This document shows positions 11,629 to 23,907 of a stretch of DNA of 64,000 nt, piece after piece. The position numbers and the translations under genes were made by a program. Under the pieces are notes generated by a model. It had not been told where the DNA came from. It was given only the letters and a program-made list of their open reading frames with translations, and made no database searches. The stretch's first letter is position 1. Each line of letters starts with the position of its first letter. Source of the stretch: Steinernema hermaphroditum. Taxonomy: Eukaryota; Nematoda; Chromadorea; Rhabditida; Steinernematidae. The stretch is from NCBI GenBank assembly GCA_030435675.1, contig CM059625.1, positions 7,130,001-7,194,000 on the forward strand, read 5' to 3'.

Positions 11629-13064
11629 GACTGAAAAGATAATGTCGAGATCATGCGCGTGGCGAAGTGCAAAGATGCATGAAGGTGCGAGATATCGATC
11701 ACGGTATCCAGAAAAACACAAAGAGAACGCAGGTCCTCTCCCTCACTCACCAAAGCCGGGAGTGCCACAAAACCGAAGTGGAACTCCCTCGGTGAACTAC
11801 TAATATTTAAGCGGTTAATCAGAAAACAAATTGCGATAACGCCGGAGGCACACCACGGCTGTTTACAGCTGTTTACCTGGTCAAAATACAAACCTTTTCT
11901 CCCAGACGACGGGTGACACTTGGACGGTTGTTGTCGAAGGGGCAATGGAGTACACGAGGAGAAGATATTTCTAGAAGCAGGTCCAGTAAATGCGATCTGC
12001 GGACATCCACGGATAAATATCGGGTGATCCACTCGGCCTCGTTTCTAGTTTTCCACCGTTAGCGATTTAGTCGAAGCCGTTGTTGACCATTGAACCGGCT
12101 GTATGGAAGTCGAAAGTGGATTCTGATGAAAGCGAATTCCAATCACCCAATCGTCTGTCATTTGTTGCCTTCGTAGGGGGTAGAAAGGAAAACATTGAAA
12201 ACAGAGTGCGACTTGGACCCTGGCGTACTTTGTTCTCGGCGTTTGTAAAGGAAGAAACTGCTGATGAGCATAAGCTTCCGCTGGCGAAATTCGACATGAA
12301 AGGCGTTGCTAACTAGCTGCCATTGACAAAATGAAAATACGTGATAGCTATTTTTAGAGTGAAAGCATTTGCTGCACGTGTGTGTGAGTGTGTGAGAGCG
12401 TTTAAAGTATGGGAGTGATATTTTCTAGTGTCCCGATGTTTTCGACGCCGATTTGTTATCGTCTCGTCTGGAAGAAACAACTGCCGAACTATTTGTACTC
12501 TTTACTTCGGCCATATCTAGGGTGGACAAGAAGTTTTATTATGTCGGAATTGTACTGGGTGGCGAAATTGGGGTGAAGCCAGTCCATTTGAACGTTTCTC
12601 GATAGGACTTCAGAATTGGTCCGTAATGCAGTGCCAATTCCTCTCCAATTCCTATCACTCAGTAGGTAGTGTTCCAATGTTATTTTGGAAGAACGATATT
12701 CAAAGTCGTGATCGATATTTCCTTTTTTAAAGGTTCAAAGGTCTTTCCTATGTTCATGACAATTGCTAAAACCTGTAGTTGCCATTTAAAGAGTTTAAAG
12801 TGAAAGTATCGTCAAGAAATCTTTGTACATTTTGTTCCACCTTAAAATGTGCGATCGTAATCTTTACTTTCTTGATGGTTGTGATCTGTGTTCAAACGAG
12901 CAATCTATCACTCTACCTTTTTGAGCGCTCGCAGCAAGGTCGGCTGCGTCAAACACAAAAACACACTCGCCCTCAGTAAACTGAAATCGTGGTCTTTGTT
13001 CGAGCGAGATGAACACATTCATTACTACGACTGGTTGAAACTACATGAAAAAAAAACTGAAAAT
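11629..13064. other. intergenic with ambiguous short ORFs
   Basis: This separates the FAAH start from the myosin stop. At 12067-12297 both strands are open for about 75 codons; the minus frame starts with a true ATG and the plus frame does not. A minus ORF at 12489-12677 has no supporting signals. No poly(A) signal or splice structure decides either case. Confidence 0.45.
12067..12297 (-). CDS. possible 76-residue protein, strand unresolved
   Basis: A single open frame runs from ATG to TAA with ordinary composition (ends STFDFHTAGSMVNNGFD). I recognise no domain. The opposite strand is equally open with plausible composition (QSPNRLSFVAFVGGRKEN), so only one, or neither, is real. No acceptor-like sequence precedes the ATG and no AATAAA follows the stop. 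Confidence 0.22.
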   Translation of the reverse strand: MSNFASGSLCSSAVSSFTNAENKVRQGPSRTLFSMFSFLPPTKATNDRRLGDWNSLSSESTFDFHTAGSMVNNGFD

Positions 13065-16000
13065 TCACTCTTCGGCAACTTCGATCGCCTTGGTGCGGTT
13101 TTTGGTCTTCAGCTTTGTGAGAGCTTCTTCGGCAACGTCGGCACGCTCTTCGGCATTCGTCACGGCCAGCTGCATCTTGCGATATTTCTGCAGGTTCAAG
13201 TTGGCAAGGTCCTCCTGAAATGCATATTGTATTCAAGAGGATGACGGTGTAGAAGAACATACCGCGTCTTCCAGCTGTTTCCTTTGGACTTTCTGCTTCT
13301 GCTGTAGCTTTTCGATGGTTTCCTGGACACGCTGGTTCGCCTTTCGATCTTCCTCAAGTTGGAAGTGGAGCTCGCGGACTTTGCGATCCTGTCGGCCATA
13401 CTCTTTGATGATCTCCTGATGTTTTCGTCGCTCCGCTTCCAGGTTCTTCTCAGCGGCAAGAATTCGGGCCTCCAGACTGCTGATGGTTTTCTGACCACCC
13501 TTCATCGCGGCCGTCTGCGCATCGTCCACTTTGTGATGCAGATCCTGTGACAAAAGATGATACGCTAACGGAAGGAAAGTCTCACCGCAATCTGGTGCTC
13601 AAGGCTGGACTGAACTCGTTTGAGGTGATCGGAGTGCTCGCGTTCATTGCGCAGATTCTCGGAAAGCTTCTCGGTGTCGATTTGTGTTTTGCGAAGACGA
13701 TCTTCGCCGTTCTTCAAATTCTCCAAGGCATCGTCAAGTTCTTTCTAAGTATGAAAAATATGATAAGCGGTGAACCCTTACAGCGCACCTTCAACTGAGA
13801 GAGTTCGGTCTCGGCCTTTCTTTTGACGGCGTTTAGCGCTGTGTGCTGAGCATGAACGTCATTGTGTTCGTTCCTCATACTGCTCAGTTCGACTTCCAGT
13901 TGGTTCTTTAAAGTTTCCACTTGCGCAACTTCAGCCAGAAGATCTTCTTTCTCGGATTCGGCAACAACAAGTCTCTTCTCGGCGCTCATCAGATTTTCTT
14001 TACACGAGTCTCGTTGCCGTTGTTCTTCCTCCACCTGCGTCTGGAGAGTCTTCAGCTGTTCCAGGTAGGACTTGATCGTCTTCTGCGCATCCTGGTTCGC
14101 TTTATTTGCGTGATCGAGGGCAATCTCGCCCTTATTGATTTCACTTTCTAGTCTCTTCTTCGTCTTCGTCAGTTCTCCCTTCGTTTGACACTCGATTTCT
14201 AGTGATGCCTGCATAGACTCCAGAGCACGTCCGTGGTTCTTGCGGGTGTTCTCGAATTCTTGCTCCTTTTCGCGGATGCGGTTCTCGATATCAGCGCGAA
14301 TCTGCGCAACTTCAGTCTGGACGCGGAGCACTTTCGTCTCTTCGGTTTCGAGGGCGGCGGTGGCTTCGTCGAGAGCGCGGTTCAGTTCCTCCCTCTCGAT
14401 TTCGACACGGCGAATCATCTTTTGAATTTCGTTGGTGGAGCGGCCGCCGACACTAAGCTGCTCGTTGACGTCCTTGACTTCCTGGCAGAGAGATTTGTTT
14501 TCACGACGGAGTGCTTCTATCTCTTCGTTCAAGTTGAGCTGAGCCGCCTTGATCACCGCGATCTCGGTATTTGCTGAGTGCGACTCCCTCTGAGCGGCAA
14601 CCAGCTCGCGGTTCGCCGTTTCGAGCTTTTGTCTCCATTCGTCGATGATTCCATCGAACAACTTCTGCTTTTTGTTCACCTGCTCGATGGTCGCTTCGTG
14701 ACGTTCGGATTCGATTTTGGAGTCTTCGATGTCGGTTGTCAGACGTGACTTCTGCTTCTCAAGAGCAATGATTCGACTGTTGGCGGCATCGACTTGATCT
14801 CTGAGTTCGAACACCTTCGCCTGCTGCTTCTGACGGAGCTCTTCGATTTCATCCTGATTCACGAGTCCCTCGCACTCAAACTTCTCACGCCACTGTTGCA
14901 CTTCCTCGTTCGCCTTGCTCACTTGGCGCAGAATGTCAAACTTGTTGTTGATTTCTTCATCGAGACTCTCTTGGAGTTGTTCAAGTTCATGCTCGAGGTT
15001 TTTGATGATGGCAGTCATGCCTTGTCGTTCCTTGACCTCCTCGTCAATGGTGCGCTTCGTCTCTTCCAGTTGACTCATGCAAAGGGCCTTGTTACGCAAC
15101 ATGGTGCCAACCTTCGCCTTCATCTCTTCCACTTTACTGGCAAGATCGCTGCCCTCGTTCTGAAGATGGCCCTTTGTCTTGCCGAAATCTTGAAGCTGAC
15201 GGTGCTGTTCGTCGCACTTGACTTGCAACTCAGCAACCTGGATTTCATACATTTTAGTTAAGCGTTCCTGTTCGGTCTTCGCCTTGCCCTCCTGAGTAAG
15301 CTGCTCGGTAGCGTCTTCAAGTTGTCGTCTCAGGCTGTCCTTTTCCTTTTCGCTCTTCGCCTTCGCCTTCTGAATTGCCTCCAGATTTTCGCTGAGCTCA
15401 GCGGCGGATTCGTTTGTTCGTCTACGGATTACAACCGATTGATCCTTCTGCGACATCGTCACTTCTTCTAGCTCGCTAACCAACTTCGCGATCTCTGCGT
15501 CCTTCTTCTTCCCGAGTTCGATCTGCGCGGTCGTAAGACCACTTTGGCGCTCTAGTTGGTCGTGGATCTCGTCGAGTTCCGACTGGAGCTTAGCCTTTGC
15601 ACGGTCACACGAAGCGCGCCCTTGTCGCTCGTGCTCCATCTCTTCGTCGATTTCTTCCAGACGCACACTTGCGTTCTTTGTCTGCTTCTGCAGCTTGCTC
15701 ACCAACGCTTCCTCCTCTCTGAGACGCTCGTTCAGTGCCGCGACCTCCGCTGACTTCGTTCCAATGGCAGCCTCGCTGTCGTACTTCTGCTTAGTTACTT
15801 CGGTGAGTTGCTCTTGGACCAGACGCAGTTCGTTTTCAACCTTTCGCTTCGCCTTTTCAACATCGGTATTGAGACGTTTTTCGCGTTCAATGTCCTCATC
15901 GAGTTGGTCAAGGGCACGTTCCAGTTTCGCCTTAATCTTCTTCGCCTGGTTATTCTTGTCCTGCTCCGCCTGAAGATCTTCGGCCAACTTCCTGTTCTCC

Positions 16001-19000
16001 TCCTCGCGCTGCTTCTTTTCCTTGTTCAGTGCGGCGATGGCTTGGTCCTGCTCGTTCATTTCAGCGCGCAGAGATCCGATCTGTTCTTCTTTAGCTCTGT
16101 TTTCAGCCGCCGATTTCTCAAGAGTGGTGTTGATGTCCTGGATGTTCTTCTTCAGGTTGTCTTGATCCTTCTCGACGGCCTTCTGCATGCGTGTAAAGTC
16201 GGAATTGCGAACCTCCAACTCTGCGAGTCTGTCTGACGCCTCAGAGACGACCTTTCCCATTGCAGCGTTGTCGTTGGCCATGCGATTCAGGCGGTCGGCG
16301 ACGACGGTCCCACTCTGCTTAGACATCTCGAGGTCCTCGAGCATCCTGTCGCGCTCTTCCGTCAGCTTTGCGTTCTCCTTCTCTACAGCCTCGCGCTTCG
16401 CCTTCTCTTCGATGAGAGTGACACCGAGAGTCTTGATTTCACCGCCCAGCTTCTCCATCTCTTCTGCTTGTTTTCCAGACTTAAGCTGGGGCTTCAGATG
16501 GCCGTAAAGTCTGAACCACTCCCATGTTCGGAGGAGGCCCCAGGAACGGATGTTCTTCTGGATAGTAACCAAGGCCGAAAGCTGTTCACGCAACTTTTTC
16601 GCTTTGATCTATGTAAGAGACATCATCAGAGGTTATGAGGGGCGATAGGACTTACCAATTCGTTGTACCAACGGATGTGAGCCTGAAGGCCACTGATGAG
16701 CTCAGCCAAGCGAGCGTCCCGGAGGTCCTCCATGTGGGCAACGACTCCTGCCTTGAAGAACACTTTGGTGAGACCGACGCGGAACTGTTCCTCCGTCATA
16801 TCCTTCTTCTTGACCAAGGCGGCCAGAATGGCCTCGGCGCATGCCTTCGGGTCTTCGCTGCTTTTGGCTGCCTTTGCTGCGAGCAGGGCGTAGCGCTCAA
16901 CGAAGTCGGGGTGCACGGTGCGATTGGGGAATCCCTTTCGGCAAATGCGAATTCCTTCCAATACACCATTGCAAGTGAGTTGGTTGAGCACGAGGGCAGC
17001 GTCGATCACCCCAGAAGCCTTCTTCTCGTTGGGGATGATGCAACGAATGAAGTGGGGATGGGTCTTGTGGAGCATCGTCATCAGCTTGTTCAGCGATTCG
17101 CGGTACATCATCGAGACGGTCATGAAAGATCCGGACTTTCCCTTCTTCTTTCCGCCGCCTCCCTGCTTCGCTTTCTCGGCGGCTTCTTCCTGGGTCGTGT
17201 AGTCCGACCATACCTCCAGAAGCAGGTCGTTTCCCTTTCCTTGCTTCATAACGGAAACGACGGTGTCATTGAGGGGGTCCTTGTTCTTCTCGAGCCAGTT
17301 CAGTACATTGTATCGTACTGTTCCGGCGTAATGACGCATGGCGAAATGGGCCTCCGCCTGCTTTCCCTTCGGAGGCTTTGGCTTCTCAAAATTGGGATGT
17401 TTACCCAGATGCTGTTCAACGAGCTTCTGGGCTAGAGTCATGTCAGAGGCCTTGGGAACGATGCATTCCTCATCGAGCATCGAGATGATTCCGAGAGGCT
17501 AAATTTTTTATGAACTACAGAAATTAAATAATGAACCTACCTTTTCGATGAGTTCAATGCACGCCTGAAGATCCAAACCGAAATCAATGAAAGTCCACTG
17601 AATGCCTTCACGAGCGTATTCTTCCTGTTCCAAGACGAACATGTGGTGGTTGAAGAACTGCTGCAGCTTCTCGTTCACAAAGTTGATCCACAGCTGTTCG
17701 AAGCTGTTGAACTGCAACAGCAACTGTATACAGCGGTCAACAGAGTAAACATACATCGAAAATTTCGAATCCGGCAATGTCGAGAACTCCGATAAAGTAG
17801 TCTCGGTTGAATCCCTTCTGGTCGAGAGTAATATTACACTTCTTGACGAGCCAGTTGAACACCCTGGCGTAGAGGCCCTTCGCCATGGCTCCGATTCCCC
17901 AGTTGACCTGCTCCACGTTTTGTCCTTTGGCTACCCACTCGGTTCCGACCTTGACGCGGGGCTTCACCAGAGCGTTCACAAACTTATCACCGTCGATGCC
18001 GTACATGGCAGCTGCCTTCTCGGCATCTTCAGTTCCGTCTGCCTCGGCCTGTTCTTCGCGAGGGCGCTGCTTGAACTTCATGTTGCCCATGTGCATCAGG
18101 GCGGCCATAAGCTTGTAGCAGTCCATCTTTTCTTGCTTCGAGAACTTAAGGATGTCGAACGCTTCGTCCGTCAGCTTGAACTCCTCCACGTCGTCGATTC
18201 CATCGATAGTCAGTTCGGCCTGAGCAACGAACCAGTACTCTCTGAGGTCTTTGTCGAGCAGAAGCTCTTTCTTCAAGTGAGGAAGGTGATCAGAGAAGAT
18301 CTGGTAGAAGATATGGTAGCAACGTTCTCCAGGTGCCTGTCGAATGACACGAGACTTTTCAAGAAGATCTGCAAAAGGAAGATTGAACTAGTATCATAAA
18401 TCTATGTCTCTCGTACAGTGTTCGATGTCGCACGAAGCAAGACGGCCGGCCTTGTTGAAGTGGATTCGAATGAACTTTCCGAAACGGGAAGAATTGTTGT
18501 TTCGCACGGTTTTCGCATTTCCGAAAGCTTCGAGGACAGGATTCGTTTGAACGATCTGATCCTCCAGAGTGACCTTCTTCTCGTTGGGGTCGGCAGCGCC
18601 CGATCCCTCCTGCTGGCTGGCACCAACCGAAGCGAAATAGGAGATAACCTTTTTGGTGTTTTCGGTTTTTCCAGCTCCCGATTCTCCGGTGATGAGCATA
18701 CTTTGGTTCTCTTTATGCATCAGCATACTACGGTAGGCCTCGTCGGAGACGGCAAACAAATGAGGAGGCATTTCTGTGCGCCGCTTTCCCATGAACATGC
18801 GGGCCACGGAGTCGGTATAGATGGGGAGGCGCTTGTAAGGGTTGATTACAATGCAGAAGAGGCCCGAATACGTCTGCAGGGGCACAGTGAATGACTAAAT
18901 AGAACATGTACTCACGTAGATCAGCATGCTGGCATATCGAGCCCGAAGATTGTAAAGAACGGAAGCGTCGTTGAGGAACGTGAGGTTGGACATGTCCTCG

Positions 19001-19356
19001 GTCTTCTCGAATTTCGGCGGATTCATTTCTTGAATGAGGTCCTTTCGGACAGTTTTCTGAATTGCAAATAGTCAGTAGACAGATTGAAGAATGCAAGCAT
19101 GCCTCAGCTCCGGAAGAGTCGACGGTTACGGTAACCTGGTCTCCCTTCGTAGAGACCACTGTGGCCTCGAGATAACCGTCCTCGACATCAGGAATCCAAA
19201 CATTTTTTTTGGAGTCGTAGGGTTTCGCTTGGTCCTATTGAGGAAAAGTAGCGCCAGTGAATTCACTAGGGACTAGGGAACTTGTGATACCTTAAGCATT
19301 TGCTCACGAGAGCGCTTGAGGTACTGCCATCCAGGATCCTTCTCGTAGGCGTCCAT
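13065..19356 (-). CDS. unc-54: muscle myosin heavy chain (UNC-54-like class II)
   Basis: Eleven exons sum to exactly 1,945 codons (1,944 residues), close to UNC-54. Exons: 19356-19291, 19234-19103, 19056-18916, 18873-18417, 18368-17755, 17711-17541, 17498-16656, 16608-13789, 13744-13586, 13544-13263, 13214-13065. The SH3-like N-terminus ([25 protein letters not shown]) precedes the P-loop [13 protein letters not shown], switch [10 protein letters not shown], switch [17 protein letters not shown], a Gly/Lys loop 2 ([13 protein letters not shown]), and actin-binding/converter sequence [18 protein letters not shown]. One IQ-like lever arm and about 1,100 residues of heptad-repeat rod follow, ending [12 protein letters not shown] and a short non-helical tail. 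This is the thick-filament motor of body-wall or pharyngeal muscle. No alternative exon cassettes are visible. Whether it is the strict unc-54 orthologue or a sister paralogue (myo-1/2/3) needs a tree. Confidence 0.96.
19057..19102 (-). other. GC-AG intron in the myosin gene
   Basis: The 46-bp intron after ...SSGAE begins GCATGC, not GT, and ends TTGCAATTCAG. No usable GT donor keeps the frame nearby, and both flanking exons are highly conserved myosin sequence, so the GC donor is well supported. Confidence 0.85.
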
Positions 19357-20675
19357 CGTTGAGATGTCTCGGAATACCGTACACTAAGAGCGGAAGAGAA
19401 CAGACCGGATGCGGAGCCACTGCCAAGCTCCACCGACTCAAGAGAATAAACGATATCCGGCTGTGGATCGACTTTAATAGTTGAAGACAGGTTGTTGAAC
19501 TGTTCCCCCTTGAAACGGTTTTTTCATATGATTGGCGTCGCAATACAAACACGGCGCCCATTCTCCGAATCTCCGTCGTGCGCGCGAGGGCACAGGCACA
19601 CGGCGCGGCCAGTGGCGAACGGTCGCCCCTATCCTCAATGTCTTTAACACCCACTTGAGAGTCTCGACGAAATCCGTCGGCTTGCGTCTGTCATTCCGAG
19701 CAAACTACGCAGCCAAGATCAAAGACACTCCACTCCAAAGACTGTCCTCAGAGACACTCTCGATTAAATTTTTGGGTGCTATTCATAGCCGACAACTATG
19801 ACTTCCATTGCAGACATATTTACGTGTACTCGCTTCAAAGCAACGACTAGATAAACACTGGCAAACAGGGAGTGTTTACTAATACTATTAGATGATATGC
19901 GACGAGCATGTAAATACTGCAAACGAAAGATGGTAGCCATACTGTCCAGGAACCGACTTTATATGGAATATGCTTTTTTGTAGAATATGGTCACTCATTC
20001 CACAGGTACCTGTTGAATTTAGGCTCAGGTTCAGTCAGCGCCATGCCAATTGAATTAGGTATGTCTCGTCGCTTATAAAGTTGGCGGCTAATTCATGGGC
20101 GCCGCGGAATGTTACCAAGAGAAAGACTGCAGCAAGTCATATCATTCCGTTGATGTTCAAGCATTCACAATCGGAAATAAGGAGACCCAAGGATTGGCAC
20201 TGTGCGCCTACAGAAATAATTTAAGTGTAAGAAAGACTTGGAAATGCTTTCATCTACTGCCTCAACTCTACCATAAAATCGAATAAAGAAGGTTCCGACT
20301 GAATCTGCATTCTATGTCGGGAGTTTTGCATGCTCTACACAGAAATGCTATTCATGCTAACTCGGAAACTTCCAGCATCTGAAGCAAACTCTTGCATGGT
20401 TTCTTTCTTCAACTTGCAATAAGGATTATTTAAAGGTCTTTTACGTCAATCGGAAGCGAGAACACTCAAGAGCCTTTCCTCAGACAGCGAATCTGTTTAC
20501 TCAACGGAGCACTCGACATCAGCATCGAGTGGGTATCTGCGACTCTTTTGTAACCATTTACAGCCAAATTGCAAAATTCAACTACCGTAACTTTTGTTCA
20601 GCTGACACACCCGTTGATCCATTTCAATTCCTAATTTTATATTTGTTTGTTCCTGTTTTTATTCTGCACTTTTCA
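19357..20675. other. intergenic, presumed myosin promoter region
   Basis: About 1.3 kb upstream of the myosin ATG with no convincing gene. An acceptor-like CTCTTAG lies roughly 30 nt before the ATG, so the true promoter may be further upstream. I cannot name specific muscle elements with confidence. Confidence 0.4.
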
Positions 20676-21166
20676 TTATCCGTATACAATATCTTTTGTT
20701 TGTCCGGGAGTGAATAAAGGATAAGCAAACACCAAGTAGTTTAATGCGATTGTCAGCAGCTGACAAATCCGCATCATACCACTTTGTTGAGGTAGGAAGG
20801 TGAATGCGGCTCAACAGTAGACAGTGCATGATACAAGGCTTACCCTTACTCTGCAAGTCCTGATTTCATCGAAGTTCTTCTGCTCACGATACTGCCTAGA
20901 TTTCATTCCATTCCATTTATTCTTGAAGCAATGGCTTTCACCATGCAAAATATCTCATAATGCACACCGAAGAACCGTAAATCACCGTACTCACTGTTTC
21001 TCTTCCTTCGTCGGCGCACGTTGGAGTCGAAGATGGCCATCCCATCAATATATGCAGACTTCGATGAAGAGGCTGAATCTATCTCAAGGTTTACATACGG
21101 ATCGTGTATGTCTCTGCAATGGATAAGCTTTAGGAACCCTCTGGCCAACAAATGTAACATACACAT
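20676..21166 (-). CDS. possible small spliced gene, unknown product
   Basis: Three candidate exons join in phase. The first (to 20995) reads DPYVNLEIDSASSSKSAYID then a strongly basic VRRRRKR. The second (about 50 bp) reads QQYREQKNFDEIRTCR. The last reads LLTIALNYLVFAYPLFTPGQ and ends at TAA 20676. A minus-strand AATAAA sits 13 nt beyond the stop. The order acidic loop, basic cluster, single hydrophobic helix, short tail resembles the end of a membrane receptor, but no other helices were found upstream, so this may be a remnant or an incompletely read gene. The ATG at 21166 is only the most upstream in-frame choice; an acceptor (CATTGCAG) inside it suggests missing 5' exons. Confidence 0.33.
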
Positions 21167-23907
21167 GATGAATTAAGCGGAAATTGTTATCTTTTAGGTG
21201 AGAAGTATCCAAATATGATGAGTACTCTGATATAGAGGATGAATAATATCTTCGAACGAGTTATGTCGTCTAAATGACTCTCTGAAGTTAATAATTCACA
21301 AATCCATTATCAGTGCTAGTTGCTAAAAAAGCGCGTAAAGCTTCACAGGTTAACACCAACCTTGTTGTCCACAGTCTCAATGGAAACCAAAAAGAATCTC
21401 CATCGAATTAAACCGAAAAAAGTCGAGCTGTAAACAAAATTGTTTGATTATAAAATCGAATCACCTCATACGCAGTTTTCCTCTGCTCGGTTCCGCTTAA
21501 TTCGATGCAGGTTCGGTTCAGTTTTATGACCCACCCTGGAATACCTTCACAAAAACACCTTCATAATTAATCAAGAAACAACAACAAGTTCAAGAACTTC
21601 CGGTTCAGCTTGCTAATCGTCTTGGAATCGAGCCAAGTCCTTGTCGTCACGAAGCGACGCCGATCGCTCACCGTCTTTATCAGGTGTCGAAGAAGCAATA
21701 AATGTAAAAAGGGAAACGGAAGAACGTCATCACCTTAAACTTTTTCGCACGTTGGAGAGACGCACGAACACTCACGTCTAGAGGATTTATTATTTCGGCT
21801 TAACATTTTAATGACTTGAGATTAAAAATACCCAACCGATGGCGTCATCTCTTATCTCAACACATAAAGTAACACCCTTAAAAGGGGCATCGGCCGCAGT
21901 CACGAATCACAATGAATGAGTTAGTCAATTCCGAAACCGATCCGGGTTTCAGAAGTAAATGGCGTTAAAAAAAGATGTGTGTTCGGCGAAACTTTGTACT
22001 CTGTCTCTTGCAGCTAACTGTTCTCTACATCAAGATAGAAGAACTTCGTGAACCGAATGAACCGACGGGAAACCGCCGAGAACCGAAAGGAGCGCCTCGA
22101 CGAAAAGGAAACGAGAACCGAGAGACGTTCCGACACTTTTGCAACCAGAACGACTGCGGGCGATCCGTTCAGCTGCTCAGGTATGGTCGTTGCTGCGGGA
22201 TAAGTATATCGAGATAAATATAGAATTGGTCGGCAGCCAACAGTGCATCGTGGCTGACTTTCTCCTCCCTTTTTCTACTTTTCACTGCGGCCGATGTTGC
22301 TTTGTTTTTGGAACTTCGACACAGATGTTCTTTTTCGGCGGCTACCGTAGTCGCCGTGAAAACGAGTTTGAATTAAACTTCTCTATTCCAAGTTGCGTTC
22401 TCGAAGCACTTCGTGTCAGATTTATGCTTCCAACATCTTTTGTGGATTACACACAAACCCTCAGAAATCGACGACTCTAAAATACGATCAGTATCTTTCT
22501 CTGGGGCACTGTATAAATTAAGTACACTGCTCTCCATAGATCTTAAGTGATGAATCAGCAAACTTTTATAACAATGCTGAGCGAAGCGGAGAATTTTATA
22601 CAAACAGATAATAGGACAGAACGCTGTCTTCGAAACAAAACATTTTTCGAGAACAACATGCTTATCTGACCATGCATCTTTCTGCCAATGCAAATGTTCT
22701 ATGCCTTCGAGACAACATCCAAAAGGTCATTTCCGCTCACAGCGGTTTTAAAAATAAAACAGGCGCGATGATCTCCCGACTTTTATCAACGTTCATCCCA
22801 TGAAGTAAACATTTCGTTCTTTATATATTCTTCACGGTTTCGCGCACAATCACTAAGTCAACAGTGATGTGACGGCGCGCTTTCTCAGGGCGAAGGGTGT
22901 GTTTTGCGCTACTAACTGCTTCTTAACAACAAGATTAGATTACTGTCCTAATAAGGTAAACCACACTCTGTTCAGCAACCCGTTTTCAATGAGTTTTTGG
23001 TTGTTTTCATCGTTCTTTGTTGGAAAGAGTTCAATAGAGTACCTTTTCTATATCGGGGAAATGAGAGCCTTTACGTCTAGGATTAAGATCTATTTTAGGA
23101 TTTTCAAAGAGAAGGATTTCAAGAGATGGCAATCATCTTTGCATCTGAGCGGTCACTTGCTCTCTGTCCGACCGTTCCCTTAATCGGTCTAGGGTCTTTC
23201 TGGAACGCCGGAACATGGTAGACAACGTGCTCATGGCGTCTTTTTGGCACGGGTGACGTGCTGCGGGCACATGCCGGGATCACCTGTCGTTTGCGCGGGT
23301 ACTGACGAACTGAGGAGCTGTGAAAGTGTGAGTAGATCTGAGAGATAGAGAGATCAGAGGCTAGAGACAACAAGTGATAACCCAGGCGGGCGGGTGGCAA
23401 AGCTGCGGCGGTGGGTGGAAGGCACACAAGCCACCCTATTCGTCATTTTTGGCCTCAACCGTTCGCACTTCCGCTTCCTCCGTTCTGTTGCTTTTGCCAC
23501 CATCTTTGTTCTCTCGCCTCAAGTTTTGAGAAAAATCTACAAAATGACGGCGACGTGCTTCTATGTTTCTGCCCTTTATTTGCGTTATTTCGTGTTGTAC
23601 TTTTTCGCAATCAAAAATATGACTGTTTTGTCGAAGACGCTTTGTTGAACACCGTTCGTTAAATGTGAGCCCTGACTGTGCCTTAGACAGCGCTCTTTTT
23701 CGCGTCTTCACTCACGTGCCAAACCCTGTACCCGTGCGCGATCAGAATGGAAGCGCCGGAAGAGCTTTGGAACAAAGTTTGTTGCTGCGTCCGACCACTC
23801 CCTTTTGTGAGAAACCGATCGCGTTTCCGGGTACCTGAGTACTATCTGTCGTCGCTTGAAACAAGGCTTTTGACTAATTTTGAGTCACTTCAGAAACTGC
23901 CTGGAAC
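21167..23907. other. intergenic, 2.7 kb
   Basis: No gene recognised. A short degenerate purine-rich stretch with repeated GAACCGA-like words lies at 22045-22130. Several 60-110-codon ORFs occur on both strands without codon or splice support. The right end is the upstream region of the inositol phosphate kinase. Confidence 0.45.

Noticed and set aside
14794..16507. Several plus-strand ORFs of 90-155 codons
   Set aside because: They are antisense shadows of the long myosin rod exon; Leu/Phe-rich because the heptad-repeat sequence is reversed.
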